From: JAPPHA01 sp965220985
Lineage (GTDB): Bacteria; Pseudomonadota; Alphaproteobacteria; Rhodobacterales; Rhodobacteraceae
Assembly (NCBI GenBank): GCA_965220985.1
Contig: OZ244854.1
Coordinates: 4,092,001-4,156,000, forward strand
DNA: 64,000 nt
Direction: 5' to 3'
Shown: piece after piece, positions 33,292 to 42,461 of the stretch
Numbering within the stretch: position 1 is the first letter of the stretch
Layout of the letters: the number at the start of each line of letters is the position of its first letter
The notes under the pieces: model-generated
What the model was told of the DNA's origin: nothing
What the model saw: the letters and a program-made list of their open reading frames with translations, nothing else
Databases searched by the model: none
Position numbers and translations under genes: made by a program

Positions 33292-34466
33292 ATTCGCCCC
33301 GAGATCGATCTGGCGGCCACATCAAGTCGGCGCACCCCTTCCTCTATTTCGTCGAGCGAAATGTTCAGCGGTGGAAGGATTCGCGCAACATTGTCACCGG
33401 CCGGAATGGTGATGACCCCTGACTCGATTCCCGCCGCGATCACGTCGGCGTTGGGTGCATGGCACACGAGTCCGAGCATCAAGCCGGCCCCTCGGACCTC
33501 CGCGAACACGTCCGAATTCTCCTCGACAAGTCTTGTCAACCGATCCCGCATCACTGCCGATCGCTCACGCACGCCTTCGAGAAACTCGAAATTGCTCACG
33601 ACGTCAAAGACCGCCGACCCGACCGCGCAGGCCAAGGGATTCCCCCCAAAGGTCGATCCGTGGGTGCCAACGACCATGCCCGCCGCGGCTTTTTCGGTCG
33701 CAAGGCACGCGCCGAGCGGAAACCCGCCGCCGATTCCCTTCGCGATCCCCATGATGTCAGGGGTGATGCCTTCGAACTCATGGGCAAACAGCCTGCCCGT
33801 TCGACCCATCCCGCACTGGATTTCGTCGAGGATCAGCAAAATGCCGTGCTGATCGCACAGTTCTCTCAACCGACGGAGAAACCCCTCCGGCACGGGCTTG
33901 ATTCCGCTTTCGCCCTGAACCGGCTCGATCATCACGGCAGCCGTCTCGTCATCGATGGCATTCCTGACCGCTTCGATGTCGCCGAAAGGAACCTGCGCGA
34001 ATCCCGGCAACAACGGGCCAAAACCGTCGATGAGCTTGCTGCCGCCGGCGGCAGAGATCATTCCAAGCGATCTTCCGTGGAAGGCTCCATCGAAGGTGAT
34101 GATCCGATGCCTTGCGGTCTTGCCATCCTGGGAAAAGTGCTTCCGCGCCATCTTGACGCAACACTCCATCGATTCCGTGCCGGAATTCGTGAAGAACACC
34201 GTGTCTGCAAAGGTCTTTTCGACCAGCTGGTCGGCAAGCGCCAGCTGATCCGAAATGTGGTAAAGATTGGACGTGTGCCAAAGGGTTTCGGCCTGATGTT
34301 GCAGCGCCTGCACCAACCGGGGGTGGGCGTGGCCAAGGCAGTTCACGGCAATCCCTGCCCCGAGATCGAGATAACTCTTCCCGTCGCTGTCAATCAGCCA
34401 TGTCCCTTCGCCTCGGGCAAACATGACGCCTGCCTTGGCATAGGTCGGCAAAACCGCTGGTATCAT
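33288..34466 (-). CDS. argD: Acetylornithine / succinyldiaminopimelate aminotransferase
   Basis: A 392-residue class III PLP transaminase. The PLP lysine is Lys243 in GIAKGIGGGFPLGA; FFTNSGTESMECCVKMAR, GAFHGRS and LILDEIQCGMGRTGRLFAHE are family motifs. It converts N-acetylglutamate semialdehyde to N-acetylornithine and may serve lysine synthesis as well. It is first in the operon with argF. The upstream 440 bases contain no gene. Confidence 0.95.
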   Translation of the reverse strand: MIPAVLPTYAKAGVMFARGEGTWLIDSDGKSYLDLGAGIAVNCLGHAHPRLVQALQHQAETLWHTSNLYHISDQLALADQLVEKTFADTVFFTNSGTESMECCVKMARKHFSQDGKTARHRIITFDGAFHGRSLGMISAAGGSKLIDGFGPLLPGFAQVPFGDIEAVRNAIDDETAAVMIEPVQGESGIKPVPEGFLRRLRELCDQHGILLILDEIQCGMGRTGRLFAHEFEGITPDIMGIAKGIGGGFPLGACLATEKAAAGMVVGTHGSTFGGNPLACAVGSAVFDVVSNFEFLEGVRERSAVMRDRLTRLVEENSDVFAEVRGAGLMLGLVCHAPNADVIAAGIESGVITIPAGDNVARILPPLNISLDEIEEGVRRLDVAARSISGRM

Positions 34467-34906
34467 CGGTCAATTCCCTGGTTCGCAGCAATCGTACGGC
34501 GTCATACGGGACCAAGACGTCAAGTCAATCAAGAGTTTTTCTTCCGAATCATCCACTCACGACCGACTTCCCCTGCGCTCATGGCAATCATTGGGCCTGA
34601 CACGTCCCGGTTCATTCGCGCGAGCAGGTGAAACGGCCGCCATGGACGCACTCCGGATCATGCTCTCTCGGAATGGCCTCGAGGCCACAAGACACTGATT
34701 GAGGCCGCCGTCACTGTCGACCGGATCACATGGGCAAATCGACACGGATTCATTTGCCAAGCCGCCCGAACTGCTCGGGTCTGCGTCGGTCGCCGCGTTC
34801 GCATGGGTGGACACGCGCACTTACGAACGGCAATACGACCCGCGCGGGTTTGACCTCGATCCGGCTCACGTCTTGGAATTGGCGTGGCCGATCAACCTCG
34901 CAAGGT
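34467..34906. other. No gene seen between argD and the DsbB-like gene
   Basis: About 440 bases with only short, unlikely frames on either strand. No RNA signature is seen. It should contain the argD promoter. Confidence 0.4.
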
Positions 34907-35386
34907 TCACGCAGTTGTCGGGTTGCTTGTCCGCGTTGCCGCCAGGAACCAGACCGCGCCAAGACCCACGGAAACAACGCCGTTCCATCCGGCCATGCTG
35001 ATTCCAGCCAGCGACCAGGGGATTTCGTCGCAGCGGATCACCGGCGTTTCGAGAAGTTGCGCGAGCCTGTCCTCGGCCGACATCGAGCCAGATGGAAGCG
35101 CCCCGCACGTCGCCGGCCCCATCCACCATTGCTGTTCGACGCCCACATGGTAACCGGCAACACCAGCCCCGATCAGGACTGCCACGCCGCCCAGAACGGC
35201 GAAAGCCCGTGGCATGCCGATGGCGAGCGCGGCCGACCCCGCGACAATCACAGCAACATGCGCCCAACGCTGCCAGATGCACAGCTTGCACGGAGGCATG
35301 CCGCCAAGATGCTCGAAGGCGAATGCACCGCCGAGCAAGAGGACCGAGCCCGCCGTTGCAGCAACGATCAGAGAGGTTCGATTCAC
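34907..35386 (-). CDS. DsbB-like disulfide bond formation protein
   Basis: A 159-residue, four-helix inner-membrane protein. The first periplasmic pair appears in MPPCKLCIWQRW (Cys33 and Cys36), matching DsbB's C..CxxQR motif. The second pair is Cys94 (ATCGALP) and Cys119 (VIRCDE). DsbB reoxidises DsbA and passes electrons to ubiquinone. The GTG at 35386 is chosen because the ATG just before it meets an immediate stop (ATG CCG TGA). It follows the YqaA-like gene by 4 nt and is presumably translationally coupled to it. No dsbA is nearby. Confidence 0.85.
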   Translation of the reverse strand: MNRTSLIVAATAGSVLLLGGAFAFEHLGGMPPCKLCIWQRWAHVAVIVAGSAALAIGMPRAFAVLGGVAVLIGAGVAGYHVGVEQQWWMGPATCGALPSGSMSAEDRLAQLLETPVIRCDEIPWSLAGISMAGWNGVVSVGLGAVWFLAATRTSNPTTA

Positions 35387-35390
35387 GGCA

Positions 35391-35969
35391 TCAAATCCAG
35401 AAAACAACTGCAAATCCCAAAACCAGCAACAGGACGAAAGCGCCAAAGACCAGGCCCAAGCGACGTTCGATGAAGTCGCGAATCGGATCGCCGAACTTCC
35501 ACAAGAGAGCAGCAACGACAAAAAATCGCAGGCCACGGGCAATTGTCGACCACAGGATGAACTGCACGATGTCGAGTCCCGTGAACCCGGAGGCAATGGT
35601 CACGACCTTGTAGGGGAAAGGGGTCAGTCCGGCAATCAGCACGGCGAGCGCTCCGTGCGCATTGAACGACTCGCTGAATTCCGCAAAAGGATCGGACAGG
35701 CCGTAGAAGGCCAGGATCGGCTGACCGATGTGCTCGAACATCAAGGCGCCGATCATGTAGCCGGCGACACCTCCCAGAACGCTGAACAGCGTGCAGATTC
35801 CCGCATAGAGGAATGCACGCCTAGGCGACGCGATCACCATCGGAATCAGCAACAGATCCGGAGGGATCGGGAAAAACGAACTCTCCGCAAAGCTGACGGC
35901 GCCAAGCCCCCAGGTGCCGGACCGTCCTCTGCTCAGCGCGAGCGTTCGTTCGTACAATCTGGTGAGCAC
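35391..35969 (-). CDS. YqaA-family (VTT domain) membrane protein
   Basis: A 192-residue membrane protein of the small DedA-related YqaA group. SFAESSFFPIPPDLLLIPMV near residues 26-45 is the signature re-entrant region with the Glu and double Pro, and GLTPFPYKVVTIASGFTG near 113-130 is the second. The superfamily includes lipid flippases and scramblases. The substrate here is unknown. GTG start; first gene of a pair with the DsbB-like gene. Confidence 0.88.
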   Translation of the reverse strand: MLTRLYERTLALSRGRSGTWGLGAVSFAESSFFPIPPDLLLIPMVIASPRRAFLYAGICTLFSVLGGVAGYMIGALMFEHIGQPILAFYGLSDPFAEFSESFNAHGALAVLIAGLTPFPYKVVTIASGFTGLDIVQFILWSTIARGLRFFVVAALLWKFGDPIRDFIERRLGLVFGAFVLLLVLGFAVVFWI

Positions 35970-36016
35970 GTGACCAGGCTGATCTGGATGTCAAAACCAG
36001 GCATCGATCGGAGAGC

Positions 36017-36301
36017 TCACAGGGTGACCTCTCGACCGACGTCGTACTGGCGCTCGAGATCAACCCCATCAAGCGGAGCCGATTCCAGCAGCGCCTTCAG
36101 GTCACCGTCGCCTGGAGCTGCGATTCGATCGCGCAGAGTGGCTCGGGTTTCGGTCGCGCACTCGGGATCGCAATGCGCGGCAGCGACGCCACGAACGAGA
36201 TCCGCATCGTCCTTGCGAACGAGCACCTCGATTCGAACGAGGTCGTGCCGCTCTCTGCCCTTGCGCCCGCCTGTCGCGGACGCGGTGCTGGTGTCAGTCA
36301 T
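36017..36301 (-). CDS. Small conserved-looking protein, function unknown
   Basis: A 94-residue soluble protein. The core RIEVLVRKDDADLVRGVAAA followed by ETRATLRDRI has the helix-strand look of small alphaproteobacterial proteins whose name and role are not known to me. It resembles ribbon-helix-helix-sized antitoxins in size but lacks a clear DNA-binding motif. GAGG with a 5-nt spacer precedes the ATG, supporting real translation. It stands alone between the YqaA-like and aminotransferase genes. Confidence 0.6.
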   Translation of the reverse strand: MTDTSTASATGGRKGRERHDLVRIEVLVRKDDADLVRGVAAAHCDPECATETRATLRDRIAAPGDGDLKALLESAPLDGVDLERQYDVGREVTL

Positions 36302-36391
36302 TCGAGCCTCTGTTTTCGGCGTGGCTACCGAAAAAACAGGGAAACGGGAAGGAGGTTCGTGATGACCACGGCAAACCGGTCCACGCTCGAA

Positions 36392-37660
36392 TCAGAGTGC
36401 ATCGGCCGCTGCATTGAATGCGCGCTCGATTTCGTCGAGGTCGTCGTCCGACAACGCGGTCGAGACGTAGATCTTGCCCGGCGGTTTCAGAATCCCTTCC
36501 GATCTCAACGCTGAATTGAATCGATCGGTCACTGCCGGGTCTGCGGCGATGAACTCGCGATAGTCCCTGACCTGCCCCGCCGACATCACGACGTCGAACA
36601 GCGCTTCGCAGCCAACGATCCGATGCGCCTGCCCGACCCGGTCGAGCGCCTTCGAAGCAGCCGACATGATGCGCTGACCGGACGCCTTGATCCGATCATA
36701 GGCACCCTCGCGCCGAAGAATCTCGAGGGTCTTCAATCCGGCCGCCGCCGCGACCGGATTGCCCGACAGGGTCCCGATCTGCATCAGGAACCCGTCCTGC
36801 CCGACAACTTCGCGATCAAAGTGAGCCATGATGTCCTTGCGACCGGCGATGGCCGCAAGCGGAAAACCGCCACCGATGATCTTGCCCAACGTGCAGACGT
36901 CGGGAGTGACGCCATACCGCTCCTGGGCACCGCCATATCCGAGTCGGAATCCGGTGACGATCTCGTCGAATATCAACACGATGCCGTGACGATCGCACTC
37001 CTCCCGGAGCGCCTGCAAAAACCCGGCATCGGCAGGAACGATTCTCTGCAAAGGCTCGACGATCACGCCGGCGATCTCTCCGCCGCGACTCCCCATCAGT
37101 TCCTTGACGAACTCGGTGTCGTTGAACGGGGCGACCAGGATGTTGCGGCGCACCGCATCGGGAATGCCTGCGCTGTCGGCGATCGCGTGCGGAAAGTTCG
37201 CCGGCTGGGTCGGCGCAAGGCTCATCTGCGCTTCTGCAGACATGCCGTGATACCCGCCCTCGAACTTCAAGATCAGGTCGCGACCGGTGCGAGCTCTTGC
37301 AAGTCGCATGGCGTACATGTCGGCTTCGCCACCGGTCGAGACGTAACGAACCTGCTCGGAACAGGCGACCGCCCGGCAGATCTCCTCCGCAAGCTCGACC
37401 GCCCGCGCGTTGTTGGCAAAAAACGTCATGCCGAGAGGCAGTTGCTCGAACACGGCTTCGAGAACCTCCGGGTGGCCATGACCCAGGATCATCGGCCCCG
37501 ATCCGATCAGAAGATCGATGTATTCGCGACCGTCTTCCGATCTGATGCGCGAGCCGGACCCGTCGCGGATGAAGAAACCCGGGTCGAAGTTGCCGAAACC
37601 GCCGGCTGGCAGGACTTCGCGGGCCCGCTCGATCCACTCTTCGTGACTGCGTGTTTTCAT
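36392..37660 (-). CDS. Class III PLP aminotransferase (glutamate-1-semialdehyde mutase-like)
   Basis: A 422-residue PLP enzyme. Lys260 in CTLGKIIGGGFPLAA should bind PLP; YVSTGGEADMYAMRLARART, FEGGYHGM and LIFDEIVTGFRLGYGGAQ are typical of the GSA-aminomutase branch. It is not true HemL because the substrate-region motifs differ (for example STGGEADMY for the usual NSGTEA). It is the last gene of the minus-strand cluster with the HpbD-like enzyme, 14 nt after it, so a catabolic transamination of an amino acid or amino aldehyde is likely. Substrate not deducible. Confidence 0.85.
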   Translation of the reverse strand: MKTRSHEEWIERAREVLPAGGFGNFDPGFFIRDGSGSRIRSEDGREYIDLLIGSGPMILGHGHPEVLEAVFEQLPLGMTFFANNARAVELAEEICRAVACSEQVRYVSTGGEADMYAMRLARARTGRDLILKFEGGYHGMSAEAQMSLAPTQPANFPHAIADSAGIPDAVRRNILVAPFNDTEFVKELMGSRGGEIAGVIVEPLQRIVPADAGFLQALREECDRHGIVLIFDEIVTGFRLGYGGAQERYGVTPDVCTLGKIIGGGFPLAAIAGRKDIMAHFDREVVGQDGFLMQIGTLSGNPVAAAAGLKTLEILRREGAYDRIKASGQRIMSAASKALDRVGQAHRIVGCEALFDVVMSAGQVRDYREFIAADPAVTDRFNSALRSEGILKPPGKIYVSTALSDDDLDEIERAFNAAADAL

Positions 37661-37674
37661 GTCGTTTCAACCCC

Positions 37675-38787
37675 TTATTGCAGGTCGTAGACGGCTACAG
37701 GGCCGCCAAGAAGTTCTTCGTCCGGCGCGAACCCCAGCCCCGGAGACGACGAGACCGTGATCAGTCCGTCCCGGTTGCGCGGTCCGCGACCAGGCGCGAC
37801 GTCGCGCGTGATCATGTCCTGGCAGGCCCACGCGCCGAGCCGATGGCGCGATGGAATGGTCTGGGCCAGATGCGCGGCCTCCGCATCGGCGAGAACCGAC
37901 CCGCCCGTTGCCATCACGTAGCAATCGATCCCGTGGGCCATGGCGATGTCGCGCATTCGTGCCGCCTTGCTCAGGCCGCCAACCCGATTGATCTTGATGC
38001 CGAAAATCTCCGCGAGGCCGTCGCGAGCGATTCGGGCAGCATCCTGCAAGGTGACGAGCGACTCGTCGACACTGATCGGCACCGTCGTCATCGGTCGAAT
38101 CGCCGCGATGTCGTCCAGGGTTTCGCATGGCTGCTCGACCGCAAACCCTGGCTCGGAAATGGCGGAAAGAACAGCCAGGGCCTGCCGCCGCGACCAGGCG
38201 CGGTTGACATCGAAGAGGTATCTCTCGCCGGGCTGGCGGGCAGCCTGGACCGCATGAATGCAGGCAATGTCCTCTTCAATCCCCGCACCGATCTTCACGG
38301 AGTGAGACACGTACCCCATCGCCCGGAACCGTTCGATCTCGCCGATCACCTCGCTTTTGGTTCCCGATGAAACCGACGACGCGATCGGGGTCCCGTCCGC
38401 GTATCGGCCGCCGAGCATGTCAGCGATGGACAGCCCCGCCGCCTGCCCCGCGATGTCCCAGCATGCCATGTCGATCGGCGACTTGGCGTGGGGATGCCCC
38501 GGCAGACAAAGGTCCATCGCGTGTTCGACGTGTCCGACCAGACGCGGGTCCTGACCCAGGATCACAGGTGCCAGCGTCTCCAGTCCCGCCCGAATGCCGG
38601 GGCCGTGCGCAGCGACGTAGCTGTGTCCCCAAGGGGTGCCTTCTCCCCAGCCGGTCAGCCCCTCATCGGTTTCGATCTTCACGAATGTTGCATCGAGCAC
38701 ATCGAAGCGAAGCCGTCCCCCCGACAGCCAGTACGGTTTGGCGAGAGGCAGATCGACGTGGAAGACTGAAAGGCGGGTGATTTTCAT
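37675..38787 (-). CDS. Enolase-superfamily enzyme, betaine epimerase (HpbD)-like
   Basis: A 370-residue mandelate racemase/muconate lactonising family enzyme. Candidate catalytic lysines are Lys165 (SHSVKIGAG) and Lys265 (IFGIKINRVGG); Mg ligands are Asp193 (LFDVNRAW), Glu218 (AVEQPCETL) and Asp241 (ISVDESLV). Only the second Lys of the usual KxK is present, and the PGLGFAPDEELLGGPVA ending also resembles 4-hydroxyproline betaine 2-epimerase. With a Rieske oxygenase and a dimethylglycine-dehydrogenase-like protein nearby, a proline-betaine or hydroxyproline-betaine substrate is the best guess. GAGGAG precedes the ATG. Confidence 0.8.
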   Translation of the reverse strand: MKITRLSVFHVDLPLAKPYWLSGGRLRFDVLDATFVKIETDEGLTGWGEGTPWGHSYVAAHGPGIRAGLETLAPVILGQDPRLVGHVEHAMDLCLPGHPHAKSPIDMACWDIAGQAAGLSIADMLGGRYADGTPIASSVSSGTKSEVIGEIERFRAMGYVSHSVKIGAGIEEDIACIHAVQAARQPGERYLFDVNRAWSRRQALAVLSAISEPGFAVEQPCETLDDIAAIRPMTTVPISVDESLVTLQDAARIARDGLAEIFGIKINRVGGLSKAARMRDIAMAHGIDCYVMATGGSVLADAEAAHLAQTIPSRHRLGAWACQDMITRDVAPGRGPRNRDGLITVSSSPGLGFAPDEELLGGPVAVYDLQ

Positions 38788-38808
38788 GGGCGCATCTCCT
38801 CAGCAGGC

Positions 38809-39912
38809 TCAGCGGCCCTGCATGGTGATGACAATGTTGCCGACATGCGTCTTTTCGACAAAGGCGGCCTGGGCCGCATGGAAGTCCTCCAGCGGATAGG
38901 TTGCGGCAAGAAGCGGCTTGACCTCACCGTTCTCGATGTAGGTGACGAGGTTGCCAAAGACGTGCGGGGGCACGATGGTCGAACCGATCAGGGTCAGGTC
39001 GTTGAGGTACATGGTTCGGAGGTCGAGGGACACGATCGGGCCCGCGATGGCACCCGAAGAAACATAGCGACCGCCCCTTGCAAGCTGATCGATGAGATTT
39101 GGCCAGGCGGGTCCGCCGACGATGTCGGCAACGACGGTAACGTTGGAGGTTCCTGTAGCCTCTTCAATGGCCTGGGACAGATTCTCGGGCGAGCGCGGCA
39201 GGACAAAATCCGCCCCTGCCCGCTTCACGTCGGCGTGCTTGGCCTCGGATGCCAGCGCAATGACCGTCGCGCGGCGCCGTTTGGCCAGTTGGACAAGAGC
39301 CGAGCCGACACCCCCGGAGGCGCCGGTCACGAGGACGAGATCCCTGGATCCGACGCCCGCGGCTTCGAGCATGCCTTCGGCGGTGGTGTAGGAGCACGAA
39401 AACGTCGCGAGTTCGGCATCGTCGAGATCAGATCGAACGACCCCGACATTCCGGTGGTCGATCACCGTGTACTCTGCGTACCCTCCATCCTGTTCGGACC
39501 CGAAATACCCAGTCGAATCCAGGCAAGTCGGGTCATCCCAGTCGCGCAGCCAGTTGTCGGTGATGACTCGTTTCCCGAGCAATTCCGGGTCGGCATCCGC
39601 CCCGCATTCAACCACCTCCCCCACGACATCGGCGCCCTGTATGCGAGGGAACGTGATGGTCGCCCCGCCCCAGGTGGGTTCTTCGAGTTCGACACTGTCA
39701 TAGGCCTCGCCTGTCGTGCCGTCCGTGACCGCCTTCGCATACCAACCCGAGCGCGTGTTGACGTCGGTGTTGTTCATGCCACAGGCCGAAACCTTGATCA
39801 GGACGTCGAGCGGTCCGGGTTTCGGGACAGGCCAGTCATCTCGAAACTCCAGCTTGTCGAGACCACCGTGTCCGGTCAGCACGACGGCGCGCATTTTTTG
39901 CGGAATGCTCAT
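38809..39912 (-). CDS. MDR-family alcohol dehydrogenase / quinone oxidoreductase-like
   Basis: A 367-residue medium-chain dehydrogenase/reductase. The N-terminal GroES-like part has KVSACGMNNTDVNTRSGWY and GADVVGEVVECG; the nucleotide-binding motif is VTGASGGVGSALVQLAKRRR near 195-214. The CG.N.TD pattern retains the Cys at the catalytic zinc position, but other zinc ligands are unclear, so it may be a zinc-free quinone-reductase-like enzyme. Strong AGGAGG ribosome site. It sits between the flavoprotein and HpbD-like genes, probably oxidising or reducing an intermediate of the same pathway. Confidence 0.82.
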   Translation of the reverse strand: MSIPQKMRAVVLTGHGGLDKLEFRDDWPVPKPGPLDVLIKVSACGMNNTDVNTRSGWYAKAVTDGTTGEAYDSVELEEPTWGGATITFPRIQGADVVGEVVECGADADPELLGKRVITDNWLRDWDDPTCLDSTGYFGSEQDGGYAEYTVIDHRNVGVVRSDLDDAELATFSCSYTTAEGMLEAAGVGSRDLVLVTGASGGVGSALVQLAKRRRATVIALASEAKHADVKRAGADFVLPRSPENLSQAIEEATGTSNVTVVADIVGGPAWPNLIDQLARGGRYVSSGAIAGPIVSLDLRTMYLNDLTLIGSTIVPPHVFGNLVTYIENGEVKPLLAATYPLEDFHAAQAAFVEKTHVGNIVITMQGR

Positions 39913-39927
39913 GACGGAGCCTCCTGG

Positions 39928-42378
39928 TCAATTCGATCGTGGAAGACTGTTGTCGGGGTCATAGGCAGCACCGTCAAGAACCTTTGCCGATCGTTCCTGC
40001 CCCATGACATCAACCGTCAGATGTGTTCCCGGCCGCGCGGCATCTGGTTTGACGTAGGCGAATGCCAATGTCTTGCCGACGCGGAATCCGTGCGCAACCG
40101 ATGTCGTCGAACCGACGACATGTCCGTCGTGGAGAACGGCTTCGCCGCCGTGGCCGTCAACCTGTCCGTCAGAGTCGATGGAAATGAAAACCCGAACCCA
40201 GGGAAGCGGCGATTCGAGACTGTCGATCGTTGCCCGCTTTCCGATGAAATCCTTGGACATGTCGACAAACCGCATGACGGCGGCCTCGGGCAGCGTGACC
40301 TCGTTCGTGAGTTCACCCGCGCCGGGGAAGCCTTTCTCCATCCGCAGCGAATTCATGGCAAACGAGCCGTAGTCGACAAGGCCCTTGTCAGCCCCTGCCG
40401 ACGACAATGCGTCGTAAATCCTCGGAAACGTCTCTCTCGGACCGTGCAGTTCCCATCCCAGTTCGCCTGCATAGGACATGCGCATGGCAAGAACCTCGGC
40501 CCCCGAAACCATCACCCACCGACACGAGAGCCACGGAAAGCTCGCGTTGTCGAGCGGGTCTGAAGTTGCTGTCGCAAGGATGTCCCTGGACAGCGGACCA
40601 TTGATCGCAAGCGCGGCCCACGCATCCGAAAGATTGGTGATCTCGACACTTTCGCGTTCCCCGCGAATCCGGTCCAGGTGATCGATCAGCCGCTGCTCGA
40701 AGAACGCCGCAGCAACGACATAAAATCGATCCGGGGCAAGGCGCACGACCGTCGCCTCCAGCTCGATGCGCCCGCGCTCGTTCAGAAAATGCGCGAGAGC
40801 GACCCGGCCATCACGCGACGGAAGCCGGTTCGGGATTGCCCGATCGAGGAGGCCAAACGCATCGGGACCGCTCACCTCCACCTTGCAGAATGCCGTGATG
40901 TCCATGAGCCCGGCCGCATCCCGCACCGCGCGGCACTCGGCCCCGACCAGTTCATGGAGCACGTTGCGGCGAAACGAATACTGATCCTTCTGAGGAACCC
41001 CGTCCTTGGCGAACCAGCGCGGCCGCTCGTGACCGTAGACCTCCTCGAACACCGCCCCCCGCGCCTCGAGCCGGTCGTAAAGAGGCGACGGTTTCACCGG
41101 GCGTCCGGCGAGCCGGTTGAAGTGCGGATACGGGATCTCGTGACGGAGACAGTAGTCCTCCTTCGCCTTGATCACCTGCCAGTCGCGGTTGGCATATGAG
41201 CCGAACCTGCGCGGGTCGAATTCTCGCATCGATATGTCGGCCGCCCCGTGCACCATCCACCGCGCCAGCTCGCGTGTCAGACCTGGACCCCAACCGATGC
41301 CGATCTGGGTTCCGCAGCAGCACCAGTAGTTTCGAACCCCAGGCGCGGGGCCGATCAGCGGGTTTCCATCAGGCGGATGGCTGATCGCACCGTGAACCTC
41401 GCGACGGATTCCGCGATCGGCGAGAACCGGCATGCGCTGCATGGCATTCTCGAGCCACGGCATGATGCGATCGTAGTCGGGCGCGAACAGCTCGTTTTCC
41501 GCTTCCCACGGGCAATGGTCTTCCCACACGCTGTTCGGATCGGATTTCTCGTAGATCCCGATCAGCCCCGACTTCTGTTCCATCCGGATGTAGCCGGAGA
41601 CCTCGCGGTCATCGCGAATCACCGGCAGTTCCCGCTCGAGCTCCGCGAATTCCGGGACGCGGTCGGTGACAAGATAGTGGTGGGTCATCGATGTGGCCGG
41701 GATCTGCAGATCGCACCACGCGCCGATCTGCCGGGCGTAGGTGCCCGCCGCATTGACCACGTGTTCGCAGACCACATCCCCCTGTTCCGTCGAGACTTTC
41801 CAACCTCCCGACGGCCACTGCTGCATCCCCGTCGCCCGGCATCGCTTGATGATGGTGGCGCCAAGCTGGCGAGCGCCGCTCGCCAGCGCCTGGGTGACAC
41901 CCGACGGGTCGACATGGCCGTCGTCGGAAACGTGGAGTGCGCCCTGCACGCCTTCGAGATTGTAGAAGGGGTGGAGTTCGGTGATCCGCTCGCGTCCGAC
42001 CATCTCCATGTCGAAACCGAGCGCCCGCCCGACGCTGAGCGTGTGACGGAGCCAGTCGAGTTCGTCGTCGCTGTAGGCGACCCGAAGGGAACCGCAGCCA
42101 TGCCAGCTCACGCTCTGGCCGGTGATTCTCTCCAGCTCCCCGGAATAGAGAGCGATGTTGTAGTCGACGCATTTGCCGAGCCCGAAATGCGACGTCGAGC
42201 GGGTGATCTGGCCCGCCGCATGCCAGGTCGAACCGCTTGTCAGCTCCGCCTTTTCGAGGAGAACCACATCCGTCCATCCTTCGCGAGCCAGGTGGTAGGC
42301 GAGACCGCAGCCCATGATCCCGCCGCCGATGATCACGACACGGGCGGTGGATGGAAGTCGGTCAGTCGTGACATTCAT
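39928..42378 (-). CDS. FAD-dependent dimethylglycine/sarcosine dehydrogenase-like protein
   Basis: An 816-residue fusion. Residues 10-390 form a DAO-type FAD oxidoreductase with VVIIGGGIMGCGLAYHL (14-30) and GSTWHAAG, whose His53 is the usual covalent FAD attachment. Residues from about 430 on form the aminomethyltransferase (GcvT) module that passes the released one-carbon unit to tetrahydrofolate, with SYAGELGWELHGPRE near 665 and FSYVKP-like AFAYVKPDA near the end. Such enzymes demethylate dimethylglycine, sarcosine or N-methylproline. The ATG at 42378 has GAAGG upstream; the frame is open 20 codons further. It is first in the minus-strand operon and divergent from rpiR. Confidence 0.9.
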   Translation of the reverse strand: MNVTTDRLPSTARVVIIGGGIMGCGLAYHLAREGWTDVVLLEKAELTSGSTWHAAGQITRSTSHFGLGKCVDYNIALYSGELERITGQSVSWHGCGSLRVAYSDDELDWLRHTLSVGRALGFDMEMVGRERITELHPFYNLEGVQGALHVSDDGHVDPSGVTQALASGARQLGATIIKRCRATGMQQWPSGGWKVSTEQGDVVCEHVVNAAGTYARQIGAWCDLQIPATSMTHHYLVTDRVPEFAELERELPVIRDDREVSGYIRMEQKSGLIGIYEKSDPNSVWEDHCPWEAENELFAPDYDRIMPWLENAMQRMPVLADRGIRREVHGAISHPPDGNPLIGPAPGVRNYWCCCGTQIGIGWGPGLTRELARWMVHGAADISMREFDPRRFGSYANRDWQVIKAKEDYCLRHEIPYPHFNRLAGRPVKPSPLYDRLEARGAVFEEVYGHERPRWFAKDGVPQKDQYSFRRNVLHELVGAECRAVRDAAGLMDITAFCKVEVSGPDAFGLLDRAIPNRLPSRDGRVALAHFLNERGRIELEATVVRLAPDRFYVVAAAFFEQRLIDHLDRIRGERESVEITNLSDAWAALAINGPLSRDILATATSDPLDNASFPWLSCRWVMVSGAEVLAMRMSYAGELGWELHGPRETFPRIYDALSSAGADKGLVDYGSFAMNSLRMEKGFPGAGELTNEVTLPEAAVMRFVDMSKDFIGKRATIDSLESPLPWVRVFISIDSDGQVDGHGGEAVLHDGHVVGSTTSVAHGFRVGKTLAFAYVKPDAARPGTHLTVDVMGQERSAKVLDGAAYDPDNSLPRSN

Positions 42379-42420
42379 GGGTCCGGCCTTCGATTCTTCG
42401 ACTGCAGCAGTGGACAGGGT

Positions 42421-42461
42421 ATGCAAACATTTGTACATTCGTCAATCATGATTGGTACAAA
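42421..42461. promoter_or_regulatory. Inverted repeats in the divergent promoter, overlapping the RpiR start
   Basis: TTTGTAC (42430-42436) and GTACAAA (42455-42461) form an inverted repeat that encloses a perfect 12-nt palindrome CAATCATGATTG (42443-42454), which contains the rpiR ATG. Binding here would block both rpiR-Rieske and the flavoprotein operon. The two repeats do not share a centre. Assignment as an RpiR operator is inferred. Confidence 0.45.

Noticed and set aside
34557..34820. An 87-codon minus-strand frame upstream of argD
   Set aside because: No ribosome site, no domain, and residue composition typical of random high-GC sequence.
41248..42447. A 400-codon open frame running in phase into the RpiR gene
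   Set aside because: It is the antisense of the flavoprotein gene; RpiR conservation begins only at 42448, and the upstream part has no domain.
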